Shown: positions 34,396-47,180, counted from the stretch's first letter. The stretch: DNA of 64,000 nt from Talpa occidentalis (GCF_014898055.3 NW_023601433.1:72151683-72215682), one strand, 5' to 3'. Numbers and translations: made by a program. The notes: generated from the sequence alone by a model not told the origin.

Positions 34396-35629
34396 AAAAT
34401 AGCCAAATTTTATCCATTCCCATTGCCTTTATTCTAACCTGCCACCTTCAACTCTCATCTAGAACAGAACGACAGACTCCTCCCAGGTCTCCCCTCCGCC
34501 GTACAGTAGCCAAGGGATCTTCGGAGTTTCTTGCAGCTTGTTCTGCTATCCCAAATTATGCCAACTTTCATGGTGAATTCTTTAGTAAATTTTCATTGTG
34601 AGCTCATTTTTAACAACCTCCCTTCTCCCCTGGACCCCAACAATAGCCCCAGGTGGTCTGTGTTATGGAATGTTTATTTTCCTTCTGACTCTCCAGGTGA
34701 ATTGTTTTGTGTTTAGCTGTTTTTTATTTTGTTGGTCTTGTTTTTTAATTCTTTAGTATTTTTATTGATTTTACTAGGAGTCTTGCTTATAAGGTTGTGG
34801 ACATATTCCTCCTGAAAAAGCACTTTTGCACTTCTCAGCAGCCTGAGATTATGCTAAATTCTCAGTTTCAAATGGTTGCAACATGGGCAAAGTATTGATT
34901 TGAGTTCTAAACCCACAAGAACCACAGACCTGGGAATTTAATTCTTTTCCCCCTGCCTGGAGCCAGAGTGGCAGCCAGCTTTCTTACCATCTTTACAGGC
35001 CAGTGGATGGCGATTTCTTGCTGCATCTTACTGAGAGGCAGCTCTTTGAGAGAACTGACTTAACACAAGGCTCTTCATTCCAACTCCCCGCTGGCCAAGG
35101 GCACACTGAGACACAGCCTTATCCTTAAGGACACTTCTGCATCTACCAAACAGCTCCCCTTGTCTTCCACCCTACCTGCCATAAATCTCTACCAATAATG
35201 CTCTTGTTTTATGTTCTCTGCATTTCTGATATCCCCAAATTCTCTATGCTTTTTTGAAAGTGCAGCTAGACATTCCAAATACAATGTAATCTTGTCCAGC
35301 ATCTCTAAATCAGTGTAGTGACAGTTTAATCTCTTTGGCTTTCTTCCATCATCTTCAGCCACCACAAATCTACTATGCAGACTGGTTCTTTTCTAACTAG
35401 TCTGTAATCTAACCAGTGGTGTGATGATAAACATATAAAAGCCCTGATACCAATTGCTAATTACCATGGTGTAAATACTCCCACATAGCCAATTTCAGAT
35501 TACCAGTGTGATGTGTCACTAAACATGGAATTGGGGTGGGATGGGTGCAATCAGCATCCTTAAGTCAGTATAAACCAGCTCCAGCACACCACGAAGTCCA
35601 AACACATTCAATTGTCTTTTTCAAAAGAC

Positions 35630-37065
35630 TTTTTTTTAGGTCACTTTAAAGTTTACAGAAAAATTAAGGGGAAGGTACAGGGATTTCCCATATACTACCA
35701 GCTCCTCCACATGCATAACTCCCTGCATTACGAACAGCCTTCACCAGAGCGGGACATTTGTTACAACTGATGAGCCTATATTGACATGTCATCACCCAAA
35801 GTTCTTTAGTTCACATTATGGCTTATACTTGCTCTTGTACATTCTGTAGGTTTGGACAAATGTATAATGGCACGTGTATACCGTGTTAGTTTCATAGTGT
35901 AGTTTCACTGCCCTAAAAATCTTTGTGCTCTGCCTGCTCATCCTTCATTCCCCCCAACACCTGGTAACCACTGATCATTTTGTTGTCTCTATAGTTTTGC
36001 CTTTTCCAGAATGTCAAACAGTTGGAATCGCACAGTTGTAGCCTTTCAGATAGACTTCTCTCACTTAGCAATTTGCATTTAATTCCCTCTATCACTTGAT
36101 AGCTAATTTCTTTTAAGTGCAAAATATTCCATTGTTGGACTATATTACAGTGTATTTGTCCATTCACCTACCACGGGACATCTTGGTAGCTTCCAAGTTT
36201 TGGCAATTATGAGTCAATCTCCTGTGAAGTTCTGTGTACAGATTTCTCTATGGACATAAATTTTCATCTCTTTTGGGTAAAGGAGCACAATCGCTGGATT
36301 GTATGGAAAGAGCGTATTTAGTTTTATAAAAGCCACCATACTGTCTTCCTAAGTTGCAGGCCATTTTGCATCTCACCAACAATGGATGAGAGCGGCTGCT
36401 GTTGCACATCCTCACCTGCATTTGATGTCAGTGCCAGTGGCCACTCCAGTAGGTGTATAGTGGCATCTCATTTGAATTTGCATTCCCTCAGAATATATGG
36501 TGTGGAGCCCTCTTTACATGCCATCTGCCCTGGTCTAGGCAGTTTTGGTAAGCTCAGGTCTTTTGGCCATTGTTAAGTTGAATTTGTTTTCTGATTTTTG
36601 AGTTTAAAGAGTTGTGTGTTTGGATAATGCTCCCAATCAAATATGTCTTATGAATATCTTCTCTATCAGTGACTTGTCTTTTCATTCTTTTGATAGTGTC
36701 TTTTGCACAGCAGAAATTTTTAATTTTCATAAAATGCAGCTTATTGATTTTTCCCTGGGTCATTCCTTTAGAATCATACCTCAAAAAATCATTTCCAAAC
36801 CTGTCACCCATGTTATCTCTGGAAATTTTACCGGTTTTACTTTTTACATTTAGGTCTGTGATCCATTTGGAATTAATATTTTTGTGAAGTGTGTAAAGTC
36901 AGTGTCTAGATTCATTTTTTGCATGTGGATGCTGACTTGTTCCAGCAACATTTGCTGAAGAGACTTTTTTCCTCCACTGTATTGCCTTTGCCCTTTTGTG
37001 AAAGATCAATAGACTATATTTCTCTGGATCTATTTCTGGTCTCTCTATTCTGTTTCATTGCATCT
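35630..37065 (-). mobile_element. Old L1 (L1M-type), 3' end and ORF2, antisense
   Basis: Classic antisense series: AGTTTCACTGCCCTAAAAAT, TGCCTTTTCCAGAATGTCA, CCAAGTTTTGGCAATTATGA, TCTAGATTCATTTTTTGCAT. Continuous over about 1.4 kb. Confidence 0.88.
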
Positions 37066-37345
37066 TTTTTTCCCTTCCTGGAAAATACCTTATTTCTTCT
37101 CACCCCTGGGCCATGTCATTTGCTCTTCTTAAACTACTCTTTTTCTCCTCTACCTGGGTATCTCCAACTATCCTTAAGATCTCAGCTGAAATGTCATTCC
37201 CTCCAGAAAGTCTTGTCTGGCACAGATTGGGTCAGGTGCCTCTAAATTGTTTCCTCAAATGTAATCTTTATCATGTTGCATTGTAATTACCAACCTATTT
37301 CTTGGTCTCCCCCATTAGAGGCAAGTGCTGTGATGGTCAAGGTGT
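37065..37345 (+). repeat. L2 fragment
   Basis: GATCTCAGCTGAAATGTCAT, then GTCTCCCCCATTAGAGGC. Confidence 0.7.
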
Positions 37346-38179
37346 CATATTTGCCAGTTCTACTATTATCTTTATCTCCTTATTGTAAGAAGAAAGTATC
37401 ATGTGATCACCTTGCAGAGGTGGGCCAGGGTTAGATCACGTTAAGTTTATAGACAATAGAAGCAAACTTTAGTATCCTCCTCAGGGAGGGTTTCATTGTG
37501 GCCTCCAAGATGGACATCATGTTGTGATCAAGAGGCATCTTGAGTTGTAGATAAACCCAGAAGGACAACTGTAGGGAAACAGCCTGGTTTCTTTAATAAC
37601 AAATTACAAAGTTGGGTCAGTTTCCCCAAGGAAGTAGAATATTCATGCTACATTAAAAAGTAATAAAACTGCAACCTTTTCTGAGCAGCAGAATATAAGA
37701 AAACATCCCATTTGCCTTCAAATACTGAATTTAGAATTACAGGCTTCATTAACTCAGCGTTTTGCTTATTTAAAGCAATTCTTTAATGAGGCCATTTTTT
37801 CAAAGCGAGTGTGCTGAGTTGCCCTCTCTTGCAGATCTAAACTAGGACATTTGGGAGGGTGATCCTGGAGGAAGATGCAAGAGGCTTTGCTTTTCTGTTT
37901 GTTTACGGTCATGTGCCTTTCTGTATAATCGAGCCCATCTAAAGTACCTTTTCCTGTGCTAACCTTTAGAGCCTGTCCCTAGGGTTTCCTGGTCAGATTT
38001 TCTAGGTGTGCCATTTTGACTGTTTCAGAGCGAATCCTCATGGCTAATCATCACCTGACTCCACAGATTATGCCAGCTAATGCGGATATTGATGTTACTG
38101 CACTCAAGGGGCTATCAAGCTGAGGCAGGGCTTGTGAAAAAATCCGTGGGTATGTTGACAGGAGGATTATTGAGGAAAA

Positions 38180-38270
38180 GTCAAAACCACCCCAGGAGAT
38201 GAATGGAATTACTCCCATTTTACTCCTGAGCAAACTAAGGCTCAGAGGAGTAGGTTACTCAAAGTGAAAC
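38180..38270 (-). repeat. MIR fragment
   Basis: CTCCCATTTTACTCCTGAGC then AACTAAGGCTCAGAGGAG. Confidence 0.6.
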
Positions 38271-38419
38271 AGGGAGAAAGTGGCCAAGACAGGTTCTCCC
38301 CCTTCCTGAGTCTGGTCTTTTCCATTATGTGCACCTTGGAAGTGGCAGCAGCTTGAAAGAAAAAGTAGAAAGTTTGTTCAGTGTCAACAGTGGGGTAATT
38401 CATCTCGTTCCTTCCTCAG

Positions 38420-38574
38420 CTTGGGGAGCTGCAGAGCGCTTACGAGGGCTCCAAGAACATGGCGCATCAGCTGAAGAGGAAGTGCCGCCATTTGACCTGT
38501 GAGCTGGAGGACACGCGCCTCCTGCTGGAGAACCAGCAGAGCCGAAACCATGAGCTTGAGAAGAAGCAGAAGAA
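38420..38574 (+). CDS. MYO18B: MYO18B exon H: coiled coil
   Basis: Encodes 51 residues, LGELQSAYEG to HELEKKQK, plus AA of a lysine codon completed by exon I (phase 2). Acceptor CTTCCTCAG, donor AA|GTGAGT. The block HQLKRKCRHLTCELEDTRLL and the NHELEKKQKK end match the conserved tail segment shared by class XVIII and class II myosins (LKRK...L..ELED...LE..). Continuous heptads without Pro or Gly breaks suggest a stable coil. CpG-rich codon use is stronger than in the flanking intron. Confidence 0.95.
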
Positions 38575-41500
38575 GTGAGTCATGATCCATCCAGATCAGC
38601 ACCTCGCTGCCAGGGTGGGCTGTTTTGGTCCCAGGGTCTTCTGGGGTTTCTGGGTTTTCCTCTTAACCTCCCTCCCTGCTGTCAGGCCTCTTTATCCATG
38701 GGGCTGACTTACCCCCGCCCCCACTTTTTTCTGCCCTAGTTTTCCTCTTTTCACACCTTATTCCTGTAAGATTCTTCCAAGAATCTAGCTAGGAAAGATT
38801 CTTTTCTGTTCTGCAGGCTCAACTCTATCACCACTTGGCTATGTGGCTTTGGAGAACTTTCTTGTTTTGTCTGGGTCCCAACATTCCCATTTATCAAGTG
38901 AAGAGTTTGTTGTGGAAGGCAAAGAAAGCCTAGTGTGGTAGTTTGGAGTCCAAGTGCTGATGTCCATTCTGGCCCCCAGTTAAAGTCATTTAACAGCCTC
39001 AGATTCTTTCTTTAGTCTTAGGCCGGAGGGATTGGGGGGGGGAGTGTGTTAGGGGAGTGGATGAGAACGCCCCCTTGTGGTGAGGACTGGATAATACAGT
39101 TGATTCATGCAAAGGTAATAAATGAAGCTTCCTATTATGGTTGTCGGAAACAGGGCAAGAGAATGAGGAGGAAGCCAAAAAATCAAGTCACTGCTTTTTC
39201 CATTTAGGGTTTAAGCTCTCAGGTCAGGTAAGCAGTTCTGGCTGGGATTGATCTTTGTGTAGAAACAAGATGCCACTCGGATTTGCTCACTGATCCCCAC
39301 GCTTGGATTGCTCCTCAGGATGTGGTCCCAGCAGCCAATGGTGGAGCCTGGGCTGGAGTCCAGGTTCATGCTCAAGGGCTTTTTATGCAAAAACTCAGTA
39401 CCCATGATGCTTTTATCCCTGGATGCCGTGCTGTGTGTGAAGTTCTTCAGCTCGCTTTGTGAGGGAAAATGTGTGCAGAGGTCCTGTTTGAGTGAGGCAA
39501 GCCCTAATGGCGACTTCATATGCAGCAAATAGATGAAACGCAGCCTCTTTTAGAAGGTCCAGGATAAAAATACAGAAAAGTGTTCTCATGTGAGCCAGGG
39601 ACATGGTTTTGCTGAGAGCACCTCTTTTCCAAGAAAGCTTAATTCCAAGCTAAATTATGTTTCCATAGGAGTGGCATAGATTTTGAGCTTGATCTGTGTT
39701 AAATATTGTTTTTCTCACTTAACCTTGAGATTTCCTGAGCTGGCTTCTTCATCGGAAAAAAAATAAAGAACTTTTAAAGGTTGCTAGCATGCTCCCCAAA
39801 TGAGAGAGGTTTGTTATCTTCATATTGATATTTAACTGTTTCCTTCCCCACCTTCTTGTGTATGTTCAGGCTAAAGTTTGCCCTTGCAGTAGGGAAAGGA
39901 GCTTAGTCCTTTTGTCATTTCCTCTGTGATCTCATCAAAAGACACCACCTCTCTGGGCCAGAGAGGAGCCCTAGACTTTAAGGAGGCCTCCTGTAAAAGG
40001 GACCCAACAAACTCCTTCTGTAAATCAGAGAGGTGTGGACTTATGATCTCCCAGGTTGTTTTGAGATATGACAGTTGTGGCCCACCCTCTCCCATTGTGT
40101 GTGGCCTCATGGGGAGTCTCAGCTCTCTATAGGATTGGACACCTGCCCCCGGAGTTTATGCAACCAGAAAATTGCATCTTTGGTCTATTGCTCAATCCTT
40201 TGGGCAAAAATCCCTTATTCCAGGTAGTGAGGAACCTCCCTGTGAGGCACCCCAGAAGAATCCCTATGTCTTCATACTTAGGACTTTCTTCTCTCAGAAC
40301 TTACTTGCCGTGCTGTGCTCTACTCCGCTGTCATCTCTTGGCCAAAGTTAGTATTTTTCATTCTGATTGCAGAGAGCAGCCACTGGCATTTTAGGTGGGT
40401 TAGCATTTTGGCAGGGAGTCTATGAAAGCAGTAGAAGGCTGATTCTAATGATGGAAATTCAGGCAGGACTGTAGTGCGAGATTCAGAAGTTAGCAATATA
40501 CATCCTCAACTCTAAGTGTATACAAATTGTACATGTGGGCTCCTCCTTCATGAACCAAGACACACTCGTAGAGTTTCCAGTCCCCATTGTGGCTTCTAAG
40601 TTCAGAGTGACCCAGAATGATTCCATTTAGAGTTGATTCTTACTGCCAGGGCTACCCCATGCATCACAAAGTTCAGTTGAGGACCGATGGAATTCCCAGC
40701 TTGCTTCCTTGGGGTAACCCCTGTGCTGGGCTTGTAACTCCTACACTTGTGGGAGTTGGACTCCAGGCCCACTCTTAGTGGGGTGAAGAGTGTTCAAACC
40801 CACTTGACCTTGGGTAGTTAGTTAATCGGTGGTTCCAGAAGTTAGCATCTGTAGGATCCATTCTTTGGCATCAAGTGGCCTGTTAAGTCAAGGACGCCTT
40901 TGAAACGCCAGTCACTGTCTGGCATCCACTGATCTAGCCCACCTGTCCCAGAGTAGGGGCAGGTGTGTAGGGGACTGACCAAGACAGTAGAGAAGCAGGA
41001 CTCAGGCCCACTTCTACCACTTTGGAATTTGGGGCTGAATCACACCACCTCTCCTAACTTTGGTTTCCCCTTCTTGCTGAATCGTTCTAAGGACTCTGTG
41101 GACCCAGCCTGGAACCTGGCCCTTTGGGACTTGGATCATTGTCATCATCACAATGTTTTCATTCAGGGGTAGCCAATAATGCCTCCTGAGTGATATCCCC
41201 AGTAGCCAATCAGAGAGGTCCTGGGGCATTCCAACAGTGGGGCTCCCTTACAGGACCCAGACTGACTTTCTCAGGAGTCTGAGGCTTTGAATGACCATCT
41301 GGTGTTGAGAGACCTTGGATAATCCTGTGTCACAGGAGACCTTCTCACCAGGCCTAAATCTCATTCAGGCCTCAACAAGTTGCCTGGAGCAGGGCAACTT
41401 TCTGTGTGGACTGAGGACAAGGAGAATCTCATCTTGTTGAGACTTGACAGAGCCTCCTCTGTTGGTCTCCACATCTGCAATCAGGCTAGAAGCCCGAGAC

Positions 41501-42137
41501 AGCTGCATGGAGTGATGGCAAGTCGAGGGCGTGCTCTCCACCCAGTGGGCATCCTCAGGGGGGTGGGTAGTGGGTCCCAGTAGAAGCCTCTCCTGGTTCT
41601 CCACATGGCTCCCTGGAGGACCGTCTAGTCTGTGCTTTCTGCTGAGGAGACAAATGAAGACGAGACTGAGTACATAAATGCCCGACATTTGTCAGTCATT
41701 GCCATGACCAAGTATAGCTGGTGAGTGCCTAGGCCTCACTACAGCTTGTGCAAGATGAGAATGACACTCCCCTTGTCTGTGGCCATCTGCCTTCCTTCTT
41801 TCACTTTTCAGTAACTATTAGATGCCACCCCAGGCCTAGTAGATTGATGAGCTTATTCTAGATATCTATATTTTTCATTCTCTGTTTGTATATAATATTA
41901 TTTTAATTTTATCTTTTTGTCATGTTAAATGTGTCCAGTATTCCTGTGGAAACTCTATTAAAACTCTAAAAGTTGCTCTTGGAATTCCAGACCCTACCCT
42001 ACACCCGCAGGCTGACTGGAAAGCCTGGCACAATCCTCCGTCATTTCCGCCCCTCCCTTTCTTCTCTTGACTCTTGACAAACTCTCTACCCCTCTCCTCT
42101 TCTGCTCCGGGTGCCCTGATGTGTTCTTCTTGGGCAG
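38575..42137 (+). other. MYO18B intron H-I (3.6 kb)
   Basis: Non-coding and largely free of repeats that I recognise: 39200-41700 shows no young insertion. The acceptor before exon I is TCTTGGGCAG. Confidence 0.7.
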
Positions 42138-42261
42138 GTTTGACATGCAGCTGGCCCAGGCCCTGGGCGAGTCTGTGTTTGAGAAGGGACTACGCGAGAA
42201 GGTGACCCAGGAGAACACCAGTGTCCGCTGGGAACTTGGCCAGCTTCAGCAACAGCTAACG
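42138..42261 (+). CDS. MYO18B: MYO18B exon I: coiled coil
   Basis: Starts with G completing AAG, then 41 residues FDMQLAQALG to GQLQQQLT; phase 2 to 0. Acceptor TTGGGCAG, donor ACG|GTAAGG. The sequence FDMQLAQALGESVFEKGLRE departs from the MYO18A equivalent that I recall (FDSELSQAHEE), and the tryptophan at VRWELGQLQQQL is distinctive for MYO18B. The heptad pattern persists, with one Gly near residue 10. Confidence 0.94.
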
Positions 42262-42589
42262 GTAAGGGCTGGAGCACAGGGCATCTGGGCTCTTGGTCGC
42301 TGGCCTTCAGGAAACCCCACGTGCATCTGCTGTAAACAGTGACCGGGAGAGAGCTCTGTGCAGGTGTGCCAGTCTGCCAGCCAGCCGGAGCCATGGACCC
42401 ATTGTGCCTTAATAAAGATCCCCAGTGCTTGGAAGATTGATGTCAGACCTCCCTGATGTGATGTCACTTAAGACATTGCTCCGGTCACCTGCATGAGTTC
42501 CAAGATAGCCACCTGGGAGGTGTGAGAGGCTCGTCAGAGAACGAATTACCTAAAGCCCATCCATAGGCTGGCTTCGTGCACAGGGATTT

Positions 42590-42830
42590 TATTAAAATGC
42601 AATATGGGCATCTCACTTGGTTGCCCCTCACACTTCAGTGGCTCCCTAAGGCCCCCAAGAGAACCTCTAAATCTCTTAGTCTAGCATTTAGTTCTTTCAT
42701 GGTTCTAGCCCAAAATTCTTTGATCCTGGGACTGACTTCTAACCTCGAAGATTCATTTTTGAATATTTTTCCTCCCTGCTCCCATATGTCAATCTGAACC
42801 TCAGCAGGTACACAGCTTACAAAGACACTG
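42590..42830 (+). repeat. L2-like fragment
   Basis: CTTCAGTGGCTCCCTAAGGC and TCTTAGTCTAGCATTTAG resemble L2. Confidence 0.55.
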
Positions 42831-42909
42831 GACATTTCCCTTATGCATGTGGAGGTTTAACTCTAAGGTAGTGGTATTGCTGGCACGAAAATGCCCCCAG
42901 AACAAATAG

Positions 42910-43177
42910 GCCTCTCTGGTGGCCCAAAGGGTTATGTCTCAGCACTATGAAGCTATCGGCAGCCACTGCAGCATGAGTTCAATCCCCAGCCAGGGAGCTA
43001 CCCACATGGCACAGCAGACCTCTCCTGTCTGACCCGCTGCTCCCTTCAGCAGTGCATTTCAGTAGATCCGCCTGTTCTGTTCCCCACTCTGTCTCTGGTG
43101 AATCCTCTCACCCCCCCCACCCCTGCACCTCTGACCTACACCCCAGCTCTTTTATGCATAAATAAAATAAATCTTCA
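42910..43177 (+). repeat. tRNA-derived SINE, complete
   Basis: Sense copy from GCCTCTCTGGTGGCCC to TTATGCATAAATAAAATAAA and ATCTTC, showing the AATAAA and TCTT tail. A 12-bp duplication AAAATGCCCCCA (42888-42899 and 43178-43189) flanks it, with ten extra bases at the 5' side. Confidence 0.93.
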
Positions 43178-43359
43178 AAAATGCCCCCAACACTGCCCAT
43201 CTGAGCTGCCCCAGAGAGCAGCCCTTGGTGGTCCACAGGGGGCACTGTAAGGGGCCGTGCTGTGAAGGGGAGATGGCATGCGCTGAATAGTGGAACGCAT
43301 CATGCCCTGGGGAAAGGGATGGCATGTGACTCCCATCGTGACCCCATTTGTCTCTGTAG

Positions 43360-43560
43360 CAAAAGGAGCAGGAAACCTTGCATTTGAAGCAAGAGGTGGA
43401 GATGCTACAGGCCCAGAAACAAGAACTGCTGGGGTCTCCCTCTTTGGGGGAAAATTCCGTTGCTGGCTTGAAGGAGAGGCTCTGGAAGCTGGAATCCAGT
43501 GCCCTCGAGCAACAGAAAATCCAGAACCAGCAGGAAAATACCATCAAGCAGCTGGAGCAG
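43360..43560 (+). CDS. MYO18B: MYO18B exon J: coiled coil with a Pro/Gly break
   Basis: Encodes 67 residues, QKEQETLHLK to TIKQLEQ, phase 0/0; the longest exon here. Acceptor TCTCTGTAG, donor CAG|GTAGGA. Heptads are interrupted at about residues 24-36 by GSPSLGENSVAG, which contains Pro, Ser and Gly and cannot form a regular coil, then resume with LKERLWKLESSALEQQK. This marks a hinge or skip region in the rod. The Ser residues here are possible modification sites, which is inference only. Confidence 0.95.
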
Positions 43561-43634
43561 GTAGGAAGCCCTCTGCAGCGCAGATGCCTTGCCCCATGCT
43601 GACCCCAGAGGGATATTATTACATGTGACAAGAG

Positions 43635-44005
43635 CGCCTACCTCAGGTGCTGCTCATCCTTCTATGGCTCCCTATTCTCCTGAGAACCTCACTGACATCA
43701 GATCCTCCATGGTCTGGCCCAACCCTGCCATCCTGCAAGTGTCAGGATCACCTCCTCAGAGAAACTTGCCTCGTCGCCTTCTTGAAAATAGTTCACCCCA
43801 TGTCACAGCACGTTCCCTCTCCTTGGCTGATTTTTCGTCATAGTACCTGCTGTCATTATTCAATATTATTTAAAAAAATTTGCTCAATGCTTGTCTCCCC
43901 CATTACAATATAAGTTTCAAAAAGGCAGATTTTTTTTTCTTTTGCATATCTTGCTTATCAGGGTATGAGGCCAGGTCCATAACTGGTGGTCAATAAATAA
44001 CTGTC
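43635..44005 (+). repeat. L2, 3' half
   Basis: TCCTCCATGGTCTGGCCCAA, GATCACCTCCTCAGAGAAAC, then CTTGTCTCCCCCATTACA. Confidence 0.75.
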
Positions 44006-44009
44006 AACC

Positions 44010-44220
44010 AAGTATCGGACATTTACTGAGCGCTGTCTGTGACCAGGCTCAGCCCTAAGCAGCCCCACACATCAGCTCAGGAATCCCCCCATCCTTATAC
44101 AGTGAAATGTTAGTTATTTGCCCCATTGTACAGATGTGGAAACTGAGTCTCAGAGACACAGAGAAAGTGGCAGGGATGGAATCTAGAGCCTGTACCACCT
44201 GACTCCACAGTGTCTTGAAT
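44010..44220 (-). repeat. MIR
   Basis: ATTTACTGAGCGCTGTCTGT, TACAGATGTGGAAACTGAGT. Confidence 0.75.
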
Positions 44221-44964
44221 ACCTACTGTGTGCATAGCCTTGGCAAGGAAGCTTGGAATGCTAATCTTCAGGAAATGCAAATAACTCCGGGAATAAGGCA
44301 GGAATATCAAGTGCTCTTGTGCCAGCACCCTCAACAAAGTATCAGATGAATATTTTGTCTGATTTTTTGTTTATTTGCCCACTCATTCCACAAAGAATTT
44401 TGGGCAGCTTAGGCGATATATGCATAATAAAATAGAAATATTATAAATTAAATGATCTGAATCAGAAAAACACAAAATAAATGCTAAGGAGGGGTGGGGA
44501 TAGTAAGCTGACATGCAGGTGCACCTCCCTTGAGACATGGCACAGGAAGAGTTTCTGCTCTACAATTCCTGGTGCCCAGAGAGAAAAAGGAAATATGTAT
44601 GATGTGCTTTTTGTTATATCCAAGATAAAAACAAACCAATTTTTCAAGGGGAAGCATGGCTTTTCTTGATGCTTTGCTGTAAAGAAACTTCTCAGGTGGG
44701 ATCTCCTAAGGAGCAAGTATTCTTGAAGAGCTTTTAAGACTGGAATCCCCTTTTCAAGACAATCTGACCAGGCAGCATGAATATGTGAAGTAGATGAACT
44801 CTGGAAAGCTCTGGCAAAAGGGAGGAAGTTTGGACTTGAGATAAGAAGAAGACCGGGCTGTCAGCTCTTGTTTCTCTCTGCACTGGCATGGAGCCTTCTG
44901 AGTACTGAAACCTGGGAATGGTGGGCATGGAGGAATGGAGTCTGGAGCAGTGTAGAAAGAGAAC

Positions 44965-45215
44965 TCCTTCATTCACTCAGTCAGCCATATTTATTAAGCA
45001 CCTGCTTTGTGTCAGGCAATGCGTAGATGCTAGGCATGCAGCTGTAAACATTGTAGTCATGCTAAGTCTTATGGGAAAGTTGCAGATCGGGCCCTGGGCG
45101 CAGGGTTGGGAAATAGTCAGGGAAGACTTCCTGGAGAAAATGACAATGATATCAAAAGCTGAGTACAAAGGATGAATCTGAGTGGATCAACCAAGAAAGT
45201 GCAGGCAGAGGGAAC
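44965..45215 (-). repeat. L2 3' end fragment
   Basis: TTCATTCACTCAGTCAGCC start, TTATTAAGCACCTGCTTTGT, GCATGCAGCTGTAAACATTG. Confidence 0.65.
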
Positions 45216-45949
45216 CACCCATGCAATGGCCTGGAGGCAGGAAGGTCATGTGGCATTTAAGGGGCTATAATATGATCTCCTCTACACGGCCCTCCAGAAG
45301 CTCCCATTTTCTGTTTGACCTTATTAGGCAAGCCCCTGTTGTCTCTAGACTTCAGTCTTCATCTGTACAATGAAATTAGAGTGGTGCTCATCCCTCAACC
45401 CTAGCTCAGAGTCTGTGAAGGCTCGTGAAGAAGGGAGACTACCTGTGTAGGTCATTAGGGATCACGGAGGCTGGTGCAGCGACCCAGAGCAACCCCGATC
45501 AAGAATGAAGCAACCACTTTGGAAAACAGTTAAGTCCTTCAGACACCATCAGGGGACCTCCTGCTTGGAAACAAAACATACTCCCATGACCTCAGAGACC
45601 CCAAAGTTAATGCTGCTTCCTAAATCCCCCCCCTCTGACCCCCCAGCTTACACAGGAGGCAAGGCTGACTCTACGGCTGCATCCACCCTCAGCCTCGCCC
45701 ATAACCTCCTACTGCATTGTGCCCTTGGAGCTGTCCAGGAGATACTTATTGATTACAATAGAGTACCTTTTCCAGGGAATTTTATGTTAACTCATATAAA
45801 CTGACATAAATGGTATTGCAGATGTCAGGAGTGTCCAAGAGGCTAGGAAAAAAGTGAAAAAGAAATATTATATTTACTTGCTTAAACTCCTCATTTTGGA
45901 TTATCTTCCCATAACCTCTGTCATTTTAAAGGAGGCAAGGAAGGAAGTT

Positions 45950-46060
45950 GACATTTAAAGTGAGCCTGCTTTATGCCAGGGACTGTAATAGGGGCTCTGA
46001 CGTCTGCTTTCCATTTTACTCTTCGCTACAGTCCTACAAGACAGAAAAAATTATCAATAT
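45950..46060 (-). repeat. MIR-like fragment
   Basis: GCTTTATGCCAGGGACTGTA and following TTCCATTTTACTC; weak. Confidence 0.5.
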
Positions 46061-46239
46061 CTTAAAAGACCAAGTTTGTTTTTCCTCAGCTTAATTCCCA
46101 TGTTAGGGACAGCAGTTGCAACCTCCTGAAAGCTTGCTGGGCTGTGAATAAAGGGCCAGAAAGTCACACTTCTCACAATGAACCCTTCTAAATGCTGCTC
46201 TCTGGACCCACAACCCAAATGAAGAGAGAAATGAAAGCT

Positions 46240-46375
46240 TAGAAGTGTAGCTTCTTGGGGTCTGTACCCTAGAGATTGTGATCCAAGACCTAGGGTAAAA
46301 CCCTGGAATTTACATTAAAAAAAAAGAAAACACATTAGGTAATTCTAATGTGCCACAGAATTCAAGAGGTAAGAT
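46240..46375 (+). mobile_element. MER5A-like fragment
   Basis: GTAATTCTAATGTGCCACAG and flanking text fit MER5A. Confidence 0.55.
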
Positions 46376-46589
46376 CGTGGCACACTTTCTGGTTATGTAG
46401 ATCAAGTAAAATCTTAAAGAACTGGAACTCATGATTCTGCCTCTAATTCTAGAACTTTCCATGCAACATCACCCAATTCAAACATCAGGCACAGCTCTGA
46501 TCAAGTTTTGAAGACTCATCTCCTTCAGGCTGCCAGGAAGGGTGGGGATATTCCTTTCTGTCTATCAAATCCTGGGCAGAAGAATGTAA

Positions 46590-46720
46590 TATTCATGTGC
46601 CACACACTGTGCTAAGTGCTTTACATGGACCACATGATTTAATTCTACAATAGCATTCTAAGATGGTTGTTTTCTGTGAAGAGAGGGAACAGAACAGAGG
46701 CAAAGTGGACTGACCAAGGT
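46590..46720 (-). repeat. MIR
   Basis: GTGCTAAGTGCTTTACATGG then CATGATTTAATTCTACAATA. Confidence 0.65.
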
Positions 46721-47180
46721 AACAGCTTAGGCATGCATATGTCAGAGGCTGTGTTACGTTCCTCGGCATAAAGCTGGCTCACTTTAAACGTTAGCATTTG
46801 CAGGCAAAACACCACCCTTCCAAAGCACCATCACAGATGCCTGCTCCAGGCATGACCACTTTGTTTCATTTTTAATAGTGTCAAGAAGGATTCTGAGGTT
46901 ACTTCTAAACTCAGTGGAAAAGAATGTAATTGTTTAGTGGTATCTGTTATGACCACAGGCCGGTATAGAGGCAGCATTTGAGCTCTCTACGTGCTATTTC
47001 TGACCATCCTGTGTGACCATCCTGTGTGCCCATTTGTGACCATCCTCTGACCATCAGGATACCCTGACTCTCATCCATGTACTTCAAAGATGAACACTGC
47101 AGTTGAAATGCCAAGGGTGACACAGGGGGCCAAGGCAGGTGGAGCGGGTGGTCCTAATGCACCATCTTTACTGCCCCCAG

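Larger units (their letters stand above)
34026..38419 (+). other. MYO18B intron G-H (4.4 kb)
   Basis: Non-coding. Holds a small tandem repeat (34093-34150), a MIR-like piece (34285-34395), a long old antisense L1 (35630-37065), an L2 fragment (37065-37345) and a MIR fragment (38180-38270). The 34400-35620 part has no clear repeat, and 37700-37850 is repeat-poor and AT-rich. Confidence 0.75.
42262..43359 (+). other. MYO18B intron I-J (1.1 kb)
   Basis: Contains an L2-like sense fragment (42590-42830) and a complete sense SINE (42910-43177). The rest is unremarkable. The acceptor is TCTCTGTAG. Confidence 0.75.
43561..47180 (+). other. MYO18B intron J-K (3.6 kb)
   Basis: Non-coding: L2 sense (43635-44005), MIR antisense (44010-44220), L2 antisense (44965-45215), MIR-like (45950-46060, 46590-46720), MER5A-like (46240-46375) and a short direct-repeat cluster (47001-47057). 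About 45220-45940 shows nothing recognisable. Confidence 0.72.

Noticed and set aside
43152..43631. 159-codon open frame on the - strand overlapping exon J
   Set aside because: It is the antisense shadow of the exon and of the adjacent SINE.
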